Assembly: GCA_013420905.1 (NCBI GenBank)
Contig: JAAXNY010000004.1
Location: 930,001 to 994,000, forward strand
Reading direction: 5' to 3'
Source of the DNA: Collybia mongolica
Taxonomy: Eukaryota; Basidiomycota; Agaricomycetes; Agaricales; Clitocybaceae
Length of the DNA: 64,000 nucleotides
The notes under the pieces were generated by a model. That model was not told the DNA's origin and did no database searches. It was given only the letters and a program-made list of their open reading frames with translations. Every line of letters begins with the position of its first letter. The first letter of the stretch is position 1. The position numbers and the translations under genes are program-made. This document shows positions 34,250 to 45,908 of the stretch, piece by piece.

Positions 34250-34790
34250 AGGGCCTGCCAGTCCGGTCTCTAAACTACCCACAGATGTCGCTATTAAACC
34301 ACCTACGCCATTGAAATAATCACCCGACTAGTCACAGGTGCTCCAGACTTGAGTGACTAGCCAAAGGGTTAGTAGGAGCGTAGTGTAGCCAACCATAGTA
34401 CCAATACCCGAGCCCACGCCCAGTGACAGCTGTGTACTTCATCTTCGTCACCGGACATCAACAAATGTGATTACGAGGCTGATGCTGCCGTTTGGAAACA
34501 GTTCTAGTCATTGTCCCAGTCATTAATCACTGTCAGTAAGGTCAGAGTCGTATTTGGCTTCCGCTTATAGGCGTGACTTGAGTGTAGTACTTGAAGCCTT
34601 CAAGAATCTCCAAGCGATTTTATACCCGGAAAACTGAAAGGGTCCTGCGGAAAAGCATAATAGTCAGGTCCCTAGTTACAACGTTCCTTCTCTTACAGTT
34701 TGACCTGCCTATTAGCGGTAGCGGGCTCAATAGATTAGGACCAAAACATGTACCCAGGACACCGTGTGATGTGAAATGTGAATATACCAA
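34250..34790 (-). pseudogene. Relic of the gene at 42,491-43,799
   Basis: Reading the minus strand, this region aligns by eye to the C-terminal exons of the gene at 42,491. It has GGGACAATGACT followed by a diverged equivalent of the TAAAFIITLVDVYG segment, and TTGGTACTATGGTTGGCTAC where the other has TTGGTACTACATGGGGCTGG. Frames are broken by stops and indels throughout. It is therefore a decayed copy in the same orientation, about 8.3 kb away. Confidence 0.65.
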
Positions 34791-35387
34791 GTCAGGCGTG
34801 GCATGACGTATGACGCGTGACGATTCAGATAACACAAGTTTGGAACACCCGGGTGTATCTATAACACGCAATGAATAGCTAAACAATATAGCACATCATT
34901 ACTATAGCTAGTTATGGAGAAGGGGTGCTATGTTTTCCTGAGATTTCCATGTCATGGTTTACATTTGCATGCTGTATCTAGTGAAAAATTCCTCCCTGTA
35001 TTGCATGGTGAATAACTGTGGGAAATGCTGTCCTCACACCATTAAGTTGGTTTTATGAACTACGTACTGAGTCTTGTGGGCGACGGGAGTGAGAGGAAAA
35101 GGGGTCCAATGGTTCCTAGACATGATCTGTCCTTCTAATCTCTTGTAAATGAGAACATTTCGGATAAATATTAGGCGTTTCTATCACTGAGGGGCCAGGG
35201 CAGAGATCAACTTAATGGACTGCGTGCATCCCATTGTTAAGTCAAGCACTGGAACGAAACATTGGAGAGACGTCACATCATTCACAAACCAAAATTAGGT
35301 GACAAGGTTCCATTCGGCTTTGAAAATTCGCTACTATACAACAGGACCAGTAATCTGACTTCAGGAGTGACGATTGGATTGTATATA
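34791..35387. other. Intergenic, no gene seen
   Basis: AT-rich sequence without a supportable ORF or repeat. Confidence 0.35.
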
Positions 35388-36226
35388 CTAGGCCATGTAA
35401 CGACCAGTGCCCCTATAAGTCGTCGTAAAAGTGAGCCCGCCAGAAGGACCGGTGAACTGCAACCTTGGCAAGGGCGGGACATCCGTCGTTGTTGCGCTGA
35501 GAACTACTTGACTTCGAGGTCCAGGGGGACCATTCTGCAGGACTGCAGGACCAAGGTTACCTGATACGGGTCTGCCAGTCACCCAGCTCACCTGCCCTGG
35601 ATATTACAACATATCAATTTATCATTCCATTAAGGTACAAAGAAGACATTCTCTTACCAGCGCTACGACCGTTTCCTGCAGATCCTCGGCGCTCGAAAAC
35701 TGCACGGAAGCGTCTAAACCCTGGCCCAAAGTTGTGGAACACTACGGCGATAACAGCTGGGACGTTGTTGACCCTGCCCGTCGTTACGCTCATGTTTGCA
35801 TCCGCAACAGCAGTGGGGGCGAAGTTTTGGAGCAGAGCGGAGATGTCAACGTCGGAAGCATCGGGAGACGCCTCTTTATCAAGGTTGTCCGTATTGAAAT
35901 CTGTGTGATAGAATATTCAATATGGATGCGAAATAGAGGGTTTCAACAGACTAACATTTCCTGGTATTGTATTCAGCAAGGCCGTTAAGCGCTTCCTCCG
36001 AGAGACCATCTGTACTAAGAGGATGCAATATGGGAAAGAAGGATTGGAATGAGTTGTTTAAGCATATTGGAAAGCTCGCTCACTTGCTAACCCAACCTTC
36101 CGCGGCATAGTCTCCCGCGTTCCACTTGGCAATCAGTTCTTTTTCCTCTGCAACAATTTACAAGGTCAATTTCAGTGATCTGTTAGTACTGATATAATAC
36201 TCACCAGGTGTCTGAATATTGGCCAT
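35388..36226 (-). CDS. Uncharacterised protein of about 200 residues
   Basis: The start ATG 36226 gives MANIQTP|EEKELIAKWNAGDYAAEGW, joined through canonical introns to VSNTDGLSEEALNGLAEYNT and RKYFNTDNLDKEASPDAS. It continues VADANMSVTTGRVNNVPAVI, FHNFGPGFRRFRAVFERRGS and QVSWVTGRPVSGNLGPAVLQ. It ends TTTYRGTGRYMA with a stop at 35388. Splicing at five junctions keeps one frame, which is good evidence that the gene is real. The second half is rich in Gly, Val, Thr and Phe with alternating hydrophobic residues, suggesting a beta-sandwich fold. There is no signal peptide or membrane helix. I do not recognise the family. Confidence 0.6.
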
Positions 36227-37696
36227 GGGGATTACTCTTACTCGACGAATTGATGAGGGAGATCAGAGGACGATGGTGCGATAGCTTTTTAAAGTGATGG
36301 GGACTCGTACCGGAAGTAGCCAGTGAGGAAGACAAACCTTATCTTTCTGCCATGAGGCCTCCATGTACACGAAGGAGCATGAAGGATGAAAATAACTAAC
36401 AACGTGGGGGCCAAGTGATGATCGATGATTAGAGATTAAGCATAAGATGAGACACTGTACCGGGAAGAGTAAGAAGCCTTTCTGTATATCAAAAACATCA
36501 CTCGAGTACCATATCCTTGAAAGCAATTCTCCGTCAATTGTTCCTACCATCACCTTTTCAATTTTACATCTGTCGAGGGCGCGCACATGAAAACGCCATC
36601 TTCATAGAGCCTAAAACCTCATCGGTAGCACCTGCTGTATGATGTGCCAGGGTAGTTGAAACCATTTTATTTCTTGCCTTTCAAAGGAATAGGGTAATTC
36701 AAAGGAAAAAGCCAGGCTAAGGAAGTTCACTGTAACATATTATCAGCAGCCCATCCAAGTAATCAGAATAGAGTATTTGAGAGTACGTGGATGACTTGGG
36801 GATTGGCCGAACTGTGGTCATGAACGATGTTTTGCATCTTCCTCCAGCCGTCTGAAGAATTTCGTGCTGTTCCCTCCGATATGGAAGATATGCGGATTCT
36901 CTCGGGAACATGAGAGAATTCGGCTCTCGAGAAGATCGGTGTCTGTATCTTCATCTTCAATCTGCATTCCCCAACGCAATGTCAACGTCGAGAGATTAAT
37001 GTATACCGCGCGCAAGTAGGGAAACTTCAGGCGTTGTATGAAGCAATCGTTTAATTCTTAAACAACATCCGAGCTCGGGGAGAACTCATCCACAAAGTCA
37101 AGCCTAATCGATATTTCCCCAACTGGGCGCATTCCGGCTGCGTTTCTAAGAACAGCGATGAGCGACCTGCATGCCTCGATGTTGCCACCTTTCACGGTTA
37201 CACGTCGGAGGTTTGTTAAACCCTTAGACGCGTCTGTTGTGAATACGTTGTCTATTCCCATACCAGTATCTATTGGAACTAGTGAATGAGTACATGATTG
37301 TTTCATTCTGGAAAAGTGAGCAGTTTTCTCAGTCATATCGGATGTGAAAGCGAGTGTGCGCAAGGCCGGATGAGATATTCCAATGAATGAAAATACTGTT
37401 GGAGAAGGGAAGGTTTTGAGCTTGAGCTCCTCTAGAGTGAACCATGTCTCGATGTGGAATTTTTCCTGCTCCTCCGCAGCTACGTCGTTGACGAAGGTAT
37501 CACGAAAGGCGTATATCCTGAGACGTTTTAAATGGGCGCAGTGTTGAAGGAAAGTGATTGGCCATCCGTTGATTTCTACCATGTCAATTGTAGTGATCGC
37601 CGCACAACGAGTAAGCTTGAACAATGCGGTTTGTGTTTCAGTGGTGAAACAAGCCTGGCTGTCATTATCATCTTCGCCGAACAAATATAACGTGTG

Positions 37697-37712
37697 TAGG
37701 GGTGAGCACCGT
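37697..37712 (+). repeat. hAT terminal inverted repeat, left
   Basis: TAGGGGTGAGCACCGT matches the right end with one mismatch over 16 bases. The similarity continues loosely into CCGTATAC. It is preceded directly by the target duplication AACGTGTG. Confidence 0.9.
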
Positions 37713-37887
37713 CCCGTATACGGTGTACGGCCGTATACTCACGGTGGCAGACGGTTACGGGTATGCCCGTTCCCGTACCCGTATAGTCCTTTCACAAGAG
37801 CTGAACGGCACGGTACGGGTGCAGATACGGCCGTAAACGGGATCGTTACGGGATGAAAACAACCATTTTCATAGTTTATAAGAAATT

Positions 37888-40800
37888 CTACTCTAGAGCG
37901 ATTACACTACGCTGGCGCATGCGACGAAGGCGGTGCTTGAGGACCATAAGGGCTCGAATAGTGTCTGGCCGAAGGCTGGCACGGCGAAGTGAGATGGTGT
38001 CCCTGCCGCTTGAAAAAAGACGTTCGACTGCGACAGCAGACCCTAAAAGCACCATAAATAGATAAACAATAATGGAGAGGAACACCACAAACCTGGAATA
38101 CAAAGCACATCACAAGCAAGACGGTAGAGATTAGGCCAATCCTCCCGTTGGCTCCTCCACCACCGAAGCGGATCACATTTCCTGAAATCCTTGCGCTTGA
38201 TCTTGAAATATTCCTCCAGTTCGTCAATATTGTCGGGTACAATGGATTCGTAGCGTGACATAAAGTCTGCTGGGCCAGAAGACTTCGAGCGACTGCTATT
38301 GATGTCATCAGAGGGCACATGTGAAACTGCATAGTTTTCGTCGTAGTATTTTCGAAGCAGTGCCTTGGACTTCTCCAGATCGGCGAGAAGAGTAGGATCA
38401 TCAGCAAAGTCGAGCTTCAAGCCTTCATAGGTGATCCTCGGGTCAAGGACTACCAATGTATCAATCAGTTAAGGCATAATGGAAACAAGATGAACATACG
38501 TGCAGCCCAGATGTAAAACGGGGACTGGTCGAACCTGTAATAGTACTCGCTCAGCTTTTGGTGAGCAGCTAGAAGTCCCTCTCGGATGCAAGGATCAATG
38601 TTAGTGGGTAAGTCGCGAATGGATTCACGAAGATGTTCCTGTAGACCGCGAAAGATGGCATGTGTATGTGATAGCATGGGCTGTTGCGTAGCAGACATCT
38701 GGGTCGTGGCATCTCGGAACCTCTCGAGCCATGTAGCTACAAGCCTAATCGACGACCACTCATCTTCTGTGAGTTCGAGATCACGGAGGTCACGATTTGC
38801 GCGGAGGGCCACAAAGGTATTGATCTCAGCCTCGTATTGCAATGCTCGACCTATGGGTAATGAATTTGATAAGTTCCAGTTCCACAAAACAATCAAAGAA
38901 ACCTTACGCATCATTTGATGGGTGGAAGACCAACGCGTCGAAACATCAAGGATGAGCATAAGTGCAGGAGGGTAGCATGGGGCATCAGGATTCCTCTTGC
39001 GAAGCTCATCAGACACTAGGTCTAACCAGCGAGCCTTCCGCTGTGGACTCGAACGAACAGCGCGGACAATTTTTCGAAGCTAAGAGGACTATTAGGCAAG
39101 GCTTAAAGGGCTAACACCACTAAAAAGAACCACTTTCCTTATCTACTGCTGGAAAAATAAAATCGGTAGGGGCCTGTGGGCCATCAGGAGAGAATTCATC
39201 TTCGTCGTCACCTTCCTGGGTTGCTGCATCGTTGTCTGCTTCCTCACTAAGTGGTGCACTGACAGAGTCCTGGTAATTGTCACCAGGCGAGTTGGTTTTC
39301 TTATCGTTACGAGAACGTTTTGCACCGATAGCTTCGAGTAGCTTGGAAACCATCAGTGAAGGGTTAAGGACAACATAATTTGGTTCATACCTTGAGCGCT
39401 GCAAGGTGAATGGTATGCGGCATGCAACGAAGCCGTGCCCAGACTGCGTTGATAACGATCTGCATCTTCTTGGCCAATGAAACAATTGCATCGACAAATG
39501 TGTCCATGTTCGACGCATTGTCCGTTACAAAGGCAATTGTCTACTGCAAGTTGAGCATATTATCGGCATTGAGAACAAATACAATTCACCTTTCCTTGGA
39601 TACCGAACATACAAAGTGTGTCCCAGACTGCCTCTGCGATGTTTTCGCCTGTGTGCTGGCCAAGCAGTTCACGAAAATCAATCAGACATTCCTCTGTTGA
39701 CAGTTGAGTGAAAATAATAATAACAAGAACTTGCGACAGACCAAGTTCACCAGTATCTGGATTTACGTAGTGTGTAATGATGCCGAGGAAACCATAGTTG
39801 TTGCCTGATGTCCAGCCATCGAGCGAAACAGCCACCTTGCCATCAATTTTCTACTTACAAGTCAGAACGTTGAATCATGATGTGTGGTTGACATTACGAC
39901 GTACTGCAAACAAATCCTTCATTTCTTGGATACCTTCGGCATTCATTTTCATCACGCGCCGCTTGACTGTGAAACGGCTGGGGATCTTGAGTGATGACGC
40001 AGATCGATTTACATAGTTGAGGAGGTCAGCAAGTTCTGGTTTCTCCACCTCTTCAAACGGTTGGTCGGAGGCGACAATCCACTTTGTCAACAACTCTTCA
40101 AATTTTTCCTGGCTCCAGGGTTCCTAAATATCAGTGATAAGAGAGCGCGATCAATGGAAAATAAATAAACACTTACTGCTGCTTTCTCCTGTTGCCGTAC
40201 AAATGCATTCTTGAGTGACTGCTGATGAGCGTCGTGACGTTGCGTGAACTCGGCGAGTTTCGCAGACGAGAGCTCAATCTCGCCGGTTGCAATTCCTTTC
40301 TCCTCGGGTGAGAGTGGTGCATGCGGACGGCGATCCTTGAGATAAGAATAAAATTTGAACATGTCAGGCGAGCAACTTCTGAGATTCCCAATAAGACCTG
40401 AAAGGAAAACCCAACTGTGTGTAAGTCGAAAATAGTGACTGATGAAGAATTGACCTTACCATTGAGATTGTTCCTCATCCTCTTCGTAACCCTCAAAACC
40501 TTCCTACCACCATGAAGGCACTGGTAAAACTTGTCACCTTCGTCGGCTTTAACGCCATGAGGAGCAGCCTGGAGGGTATTATAAAAGTAGTAGATCGGAT
40601 TCGACGTCTATAGTCAATTTCATTAGTACTAGAAACATATTTGACAACCGAAACCCACCTGTTTCGTTTCCTTTGAGCTTTCGTCCATGAAGCTGCTAGC
40701 AGGGGTGATGGCGGGGGTGGTTGCTTGAGAGGGCTGAGAGTCGTCAACAGTGCTCTTATCAGATCGCTTCCGCTTCCCAGCATGGGCTCGCCTCATATTA

Positions 40801-41370
40801 TTCGGCACTGTCTTTGAGGGAAGCATATCGGCGAGCTGCAACCATCATTAGAAGGATGGAAACGAAAGAATTACTAATTGTCAGTCATGTCAGTCACGTA
40901 CCTCCTCATTAGATATGCCACCCTCACTGTCGGATGCATCGCTTGCCTGCAAAGACCCATCAACTTCGTCGGTTTCGTATTCGTCGTCATCTTCGAGATC
41001 CGACAAGCCATCATCCGCAACTTTGATATGCTTGGTAACCCTCTTTGAACGTCGTTTGGGTTGGCGGTGTTTCTTCTCGAGATCGCCCCACTCATCGAGG
41101 CGCTCAGCGGCAAGGATATCCTGTAGTCCTGAATTCTTGTTTCGCTTAGGTCTACCTTGGGCAACTGGCGGGCGTGCCGTCAATACTTGCAAGATGCAGA
41201 GTAAGGCAACACATACCTTCATCGTTGTCGATGCCAGCATCTCCTTCCACAGAGGGAAGAGGGATAGGATCGTTATCGCCAGGGGAGTTGAACCACTGGA
41301 TATCGTTGGCGTCTTTGAGTTGGCCATGCTCGTCGACCGCGCAATTCTCAGCATCGGAGTGAGAAGGCAT
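37888..41370 (-). CDS. hAT-family transposase
   Basis: This DDE-type transposase has many introns. From ATG 41370 (MPSHSDAENCAVDEHGQLKD), a Lys/Arg-rich and acidic N-terminal region leads to a BED-finger-like segment around FYQCLHGGRKVLRVTKRMRN. The catalytic core includes KIDGKVAVSLDGWTSGNNYG (first Asp), FVTDNASNMDTFVDA (second Asp), RCMPHTIHLAAL and LDVSTRWSSTHQMM. The C-terminal dimerisation domain has SAVAVERLFSSGRDTISLRR followed by ASLRPDTIRALMVLKHRL, and the stop is at 37888. All the expected hAT blocks are present in order, and I saw no in-frame stop outside introns. The element may therefore be active. An acidic insert before the C-terminal half (DEDEFSPDG) is variable in the family. 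Confidence 0.9.
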
Positions 41371-41787
41371 ACTGATGGCCCAATGATAAAGGCAAGAAGT
41401 GGGGGCAGGGTGACGTTCTCGTTGGCAAAAATGCGCCCATTAAATAGGTTGTGCGCATCCCTTCCTAACTAGGAGATTTCATCTTGATGCGCACACATGC
41501 TGCTCCAGATTGGCCAGCTCGCTGAACGACACCCGAGTGACCCGAGAGCTCTGCAGATAAACAAACCAAAGCACGTGTGATGGCATTATGCAATTCAATG
41601 ACGCAATGAACGCGTCATAAATTCCAATTCTACACAGCCGTACACATGCCGTATACGGCCGTCAGTTGACGGTATGATACGGGGGGTAACCGTGCCGTCA
41701 CCCGTGCCGTCAAGTCGCACCTGTGGGGCTAGACGGCACGGTGACGGTAACCGTCTTACGGGTGCCCGTATAGCCGTATATACGGAC

Positions 41788-41803
41788 ACGGTGCTCAGCC
41801 CTA
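41788..41803 (-). repeat. hAT terminal inverted repeat, right
   Basis: Read on the minus strand it is TAGGGCTGAGCACCGT, matching the left end at 15 of 16 bases. It is followed on the plus strand by the second AACGTGTG. Confidence 0.9.
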
Positions 41804-42490
41804 AACGTGTGTAGGTTTGACAACTTCTCAACGATGCCAGTGAGGGCTGGGGAATCCATATTTCTACCGTTATCTGCTCTGGTTCACATATACAAGCACA
41901 GCTCTTGAATATGCATCGCCAGCTGAGGATTTTTGAGGAGAATGTCGTGGAGCCTGAGGGTTTGGTCCAAATTGTGTGACGAAGTTGACTCTTGAGACCA
42001 TTATCCTGTTGAATATGCGTTTCTGAGCAAAACATCGAAACGATGGCGACACTAAAGCGCATGCTTGGAGATGCGATCCATCTCATGTTTCATCAATGAT
42101 TTGGTCAATAATTTCTGGAGAGAGGAGGTTTGCCATTGCTAGAGGTCATAACGCATACGTTGCCAGGGCGGTCTACCACCATATGTTCTCTTATGACATA
42201 AAATATTTTTGTTAAATAGATAAATTTATCTGATAGGTATTTTGACTTACATAGTTTCTCTGAAAGCCGACCGGTTCAGAATTAGCACTAGGGGGCAGAA
42301 AGTCCGAGTGGGCGCGCGCGTGGTATTTGCGAATGACCAGTGTGTTGTTGGACGTTTGACAAAACTGGGATTTGACAAAGATTTGACATTGACATACTAA
42401 ACAGCCGTCTGGGAGGTGGAACGCGCCGTCAAACCATCACTTTCTCAACGTTCAGATACATTCAAAATACAATACGTATCGAAGTCACTC

Positions 42491-43799
42491 CTAAGACCTT
42501 TGCCAATAAACCGAACCAGCCAAGCCGAGCAGAGCCTGCAGTCCCAATCCAGTGCCCACTCCCGCAAATGTTGCCACTAAACCTTCGGTGCCCGTGAAAT
42601 AGGCTCCTACCTGGCTAGTCCCAAATGCTCCTGATTCGACCTTGACGTCAGTGGAGTGACCAACTAAGGAGCCAGTAGGGGCATGATGTAGCCAGCCCCA
42701 TGTAGTACCAATCCCCAACCCCAACCCCCAGGAATGCCCATGCGCCTCAATTCCATCACCGTAGACATCGACAAGCGTGATTATAAAGGCTGCTGCGGTT
42801 CGAAAACGAGCCCAGTCATTGTCCCAGCTACTTTCGTCAAGGTTCACAACAGCTTTCACATGATCAAGGTCAGGACCGGCTTCCGGTTTAGCATCTCCTT
42901 TGGGCACAGTGTCGACGTATTGTTTATAGCCTTTAGAACCCCCAAGCTGTTCTATACCACGGAGAACCGAAAGGACTCTACATAGAAGGGTAGTAGTCAG
43001 TGCAGTCGACATGATCTCTGGCTCAAGACATACCTGTCTCTTCCAGCCTGGTTTGCCTATTCGGTGGTAGGGGGTCAATATATTATCACTACAGAAGAGG
43101 AGCAATTCCGCCCACCTTGCGTGCATTAGATACTGCTTTCATCGCCTCATGAATCGCATTCAACGAATCTTCATCGTTGGGGTTGCTGATCAATCTCTGA
43201 AAATGTGGGCCCAATCCACGAAGTGCTGGGTCCTCCTGAAGATAGTATATCAAAATCTGCGTGGGTGAGGGGGAAATAAGGAATGGCGAACATGGCGAGA
43301 TGCTCGTTTCTCTACAAAAGCAAGTTCCTTCGCAAACTCCTCCTGGTCGGATGCCTTGGAAACCTTGAGTAGTTCGGAATACCTGCCCCTTGTTCAGAAT
43401 ATCGTTATATAACTTGACATGGAATTGTACCATTCTTCTTCAGTTTGAGCGGCCTACATGCTATATTCAGATGGTTCACACGGCAGAAGAGGAAACCAAC
43501 GCACATGAACCTGAATCGAAACATCTTCAAATAACTCTGGGTTTTTCTTGAATCCCTCAGAGCCTCCTCGAGCCTCGACGCTTTGAAGCATCTTGATGAT
43601 ACTAACAAGCATGCAGTATTGATAAAATGCCGCAACCTGGTGTGGACTCAAAATACCTTTGTTTATCCTGCATGATCTACAATAAACATTCTTCAGTTGT
43701 GGTGATTTCGAATTTTAGAGAGACGCAGTGAACTCACATAGATAAAGTATTGATTGGTGTTGTAATAGGTGGAATAAGTAGAACAAGAAGTCGATGCAT
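42491..43799 (-). CDS. Uncharacterised multi-exon protein with Gly-rich C terminus
   Basis: The proposed start is 43799 (MHRLLVLLIPPITTPINTLSM). Exons then give GILSPHQVAAFYQYCMLVSI and IKMLQSVEARGGSEGFKKNP. Further on come YYLQEDPALRGLGPHFQRLI and NPNDEDSLNAIHEAMKAVSN. The last exons give DESSWDNDWARFRTAAAFII and HSWGLGLGIGTTWGWLHHAP, and the protein ends YFTGTEGLVATFAGVGTGLG, then LQALLGLAGSVYWQRS and stop. The Gly-rich alternating hydrophobic C terminus looks like a beta-barrel or beta-sandwich domain. The middle junctions are uncertain. A decayed copy lies at 34,250-34,790. I do not recognise the family and infer no function. Confidence 0.55.
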
Positions 43800-44405
43800 G
43801 AAAAGCTGCGGTACAGCTGGTTTAAATACTTTCACGTTGCATGCAACATGTCAGGATACAAGCTGCATCGAATATGACGACCTCCAAAAACAATGACATT
43901 GGATTGTGTGTGATCCTCTCATGCGGCTTTGGGGCGGACAAAGATCAGGATTTGGTGGAAGATCGGGGTATTGGAAACGCCGAGTATCACCTTGTGTGTG
44001 ATGATATCTCAATTTGACGCGGCTGAGCAAAAAGTTCCTGTGCAATCTCGAGTAATACCATGTTCAAGAACATTACGGAGACAAATTGTTTTATGATGTT
44101 GCATGCAAGCTGTCATAAAAGAACGGGGGTAGCAAATCGCCGGATATCTTGGCAAGCTTTGCTGCGCTTAACAGGCTCTAGATCCCCTTCTGTATTACTG
44201 CCTTTCAAGTTGGAATGGCGAACGGTCCAATATTAAGAAGAGCCATGCTCAAGTTCGAGTTGGGCGCTAGTCGTAGACAAGTGCTCTTTTTAGTTCTCCA
44301 TCTGAAATATTTTTCTGAATAAAATAATTATAACAAAAATAATCCACCACAAATCAGAATCTGAGCCTGTGCAGACTCAGTGCTAACCTCCAACCTCGTG
44401 AACCA
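43800..44405. other. Intergenic, shared 5' region
   Basis: This 600-bp interval separates divergent starts (43,799 minus and 44,406 plus). No gene is seen. Promoters of both neighbours must lie here. Confidence 0.4.
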
Positions 44406-45908
44406 ATGTTGGAATATCTCACTCAAGAGCAAATTGACCAGGTCAGTCGCTACTTCTATCATTCTTGCTTGTGGTAATCCCTGGTTCATTTCACAGTTTG
44501 ACCGAAATGGGTGAGCAGATTCAATCTGGTACCTGGCCCGGCGCTCTTCAAACCCCTACTCACGAATTAGGAGACATTTTCCAGTTATCTTCTCGTGCCA
44601 GGCTTTCTAGAACCATCCGAAACACACACATTGTTGAACAGGTCCAAGGCACTGTTGTATGACTTCAATGTAGATGATCACCCGCGTGTGAGGCTCTCCT
44701 TAAGGCAGCGCTCATACATTCCTAGAATTGACATCACCACCCATCAGACGAAATTTACCACCAGCGACAAGGATCACGTTGGGGATAATTACTTTTTAAC
44801 TTCTGGAGACAAGATGTGTGTCTGTCTCGAGAATCATCGGGACTGATCTTATTTGTGCCCCGCTCAGCCGGTATTTCTTAGAAGAAGATGCAGTGGACGA
44901 ACATGGTCAGCTGTTGAGAGAGAAACAGAAAGCGGTCAACAAGATTGGGCATGGTGAGATCCTACAATTGTTCTATCCGATCACTTTAGACAATACTAAT
45001 ATTATTGGATCAGCGCTTCATGTACTCGATCCCGTGTTTCGTAGAGTAACTCTAGAAAATGAACGATTGAAGGCACTTGTCCGAGATTTGAAGTTTCACC
45101 GCGATCCTGTTGGTATGTCATCATTTTTTCCCCCGGACATGGACTTGACATTGGTCCCCAAGCTCTCCAATCCATGGTAATAACCAAACAGACGCATATC
45201 GGCGGTGAAGGTCAGATCGTTTGAAAGGACCTTGAATATACAAAAATAATGTTTGTTCCCCTTTTTCGATTTAGTTCCCGAACACAACGACTCGTGCGTG
45301 GGCTGATTATCCCCTATGCTTTCCCTGACTTTTACCGCAGGACATTCCTAGTGAGCCGGAACATCTATACAAAAATACCTGAAAACCTGATCATCTACCT
45401 AGTACACTGATCCACCCACGGCTCTGGGATTTTGGATTGCGTTGGAAAAATGTACTCCGGAAAACGGAGCATTATCCTTTTTGCCTGGATCACACATCAC
45501 ATCACCGATTACGAAGCGATTTGTCCGTTTACCCGGTGGAGGAACTGGATTTGAGGCCCTAATTCCAGCAGCCGTGCAAGAACAAATACCAGAGCCATCG
45601 GGGAAATATATCCTCGAAGCTTGCGCACCTGGTATGCCATTTTATCGAATTAAATCACACTACTGATTTCACATCAAGGTGATCTTGTCTTGATTCATGG
45701 CTCGGTACTCCATAAATCCGAGAGAAATAGAAGCCCTCATACACGCTTTGCATACACTTTCCATATGATCGAATCTCCGCCATATGCTGTGTATGACCAC
45801 AAGAACTGGTTGCAACCCACACTTGAGATGCCGTTCTCACATATACTTGACACTCCGAATGAGGTCGTGAGGAATTTTCAGCCCACCGGGCCGAAGGTCG
45901 TTTCATGA
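44406..45908 (+). CDS. Phytanoyl-CoA dioxygenase domain protein (PHYHD1-like)
   Basis: This is an Fe(II)/2-oxoglutarate-dependent oxygenase resembling animal PHYHD1. Its natural substrate is unknown. Exons starting at ATG 44406 give MLEYLTQEQIDQ|FDRNG|YLLVPGFLEPSETHTL and KFTTSDKDHVGDNYFLTSGD. Next comes KIRYFLEEDAVDEHGQLL, which leads into AVNKIGHALHVLDPVFRRV. The iron-binding HxD reads GGEVPEHNDSTFLYTDPP. It is assembled over four exons, one of them only 10 nt (45,341-45,350). ALEKCTPENGALSFLPGSH follows. The distal His and 2OG Arg region is GSVLHKSERNRSPHTRFAYT, and the end is NWLQPTLEMPF...GPKVVS. Exon 2 (44,497-44,510) has 14 nt. The His, Asp and second His ligands are all present, so an active enzyme is likely. 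It is divergent from the gene at 43,799. Confidence 0.9.

Larger units (their letters stand above)
37697..41803 (-). mobile_element. Complete hAT transposon, 4,107 bp
   Basis: Both ends begin TAGGGsTGAGCACCGT when read inward (left TAGGGGTGAGCACCGTC, right complement TAGGGCTGAGCACCGTG). The element is flanked by a perfect 8-bp direct repeat, AACGTGTG, at 37,689-37,696 and 41,804-41,811. An 8-bp target duplication is the hAT hallmark. Subterminal regions (about 37,720-37,860 and 41,630-41,790) are packed with CCGT/ACGG units, probable transposase sites. The element carries a single transposase gene on the minus strand. It interrupts an F-box/LRR gene, and the reading frame is restored exactly when it is excised in silico. 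Confidence 0.93.
36763..42136 (-). pseudogene. F-box/LRR gene, copy C2, split by a hAT transposon
   Basis: The gene is on the minus strand. Its 5' part (42,136 to 41,812) starts MANLLSPEIIDQIIDET, then TGA where Trp is expected, then DGSHLQACALVSPSFRCFAQ. A frameshift follows before LDQTLRLHDILLKNPQLAMH, and there is another TGA after LCLYM. The 3' part resumes at 37,688. If the transposon and one copy of its 8-bp duplication are removed, the two sides fuse in frame within a leucine-rich repeat (KLSNLHTLYLFGEDDND). LRR sequence continues (LTNLRRVTVKGGNIEACRSL, GEISIRLDFVDEF) to about 36,763. It is the inverted paralogue of 29,023-30,260. The nonsense codons show that it is dead apart from the insertion. 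Confidence 0.8.

Noticed and set aside
42491..43126. Gly-rich C terminus considered as a VapA-like or pore-forming protein
   Set aside because: Resemblance is only in Gly-rich beta pattern. No specific motif supports a toxin or virulence assignment.
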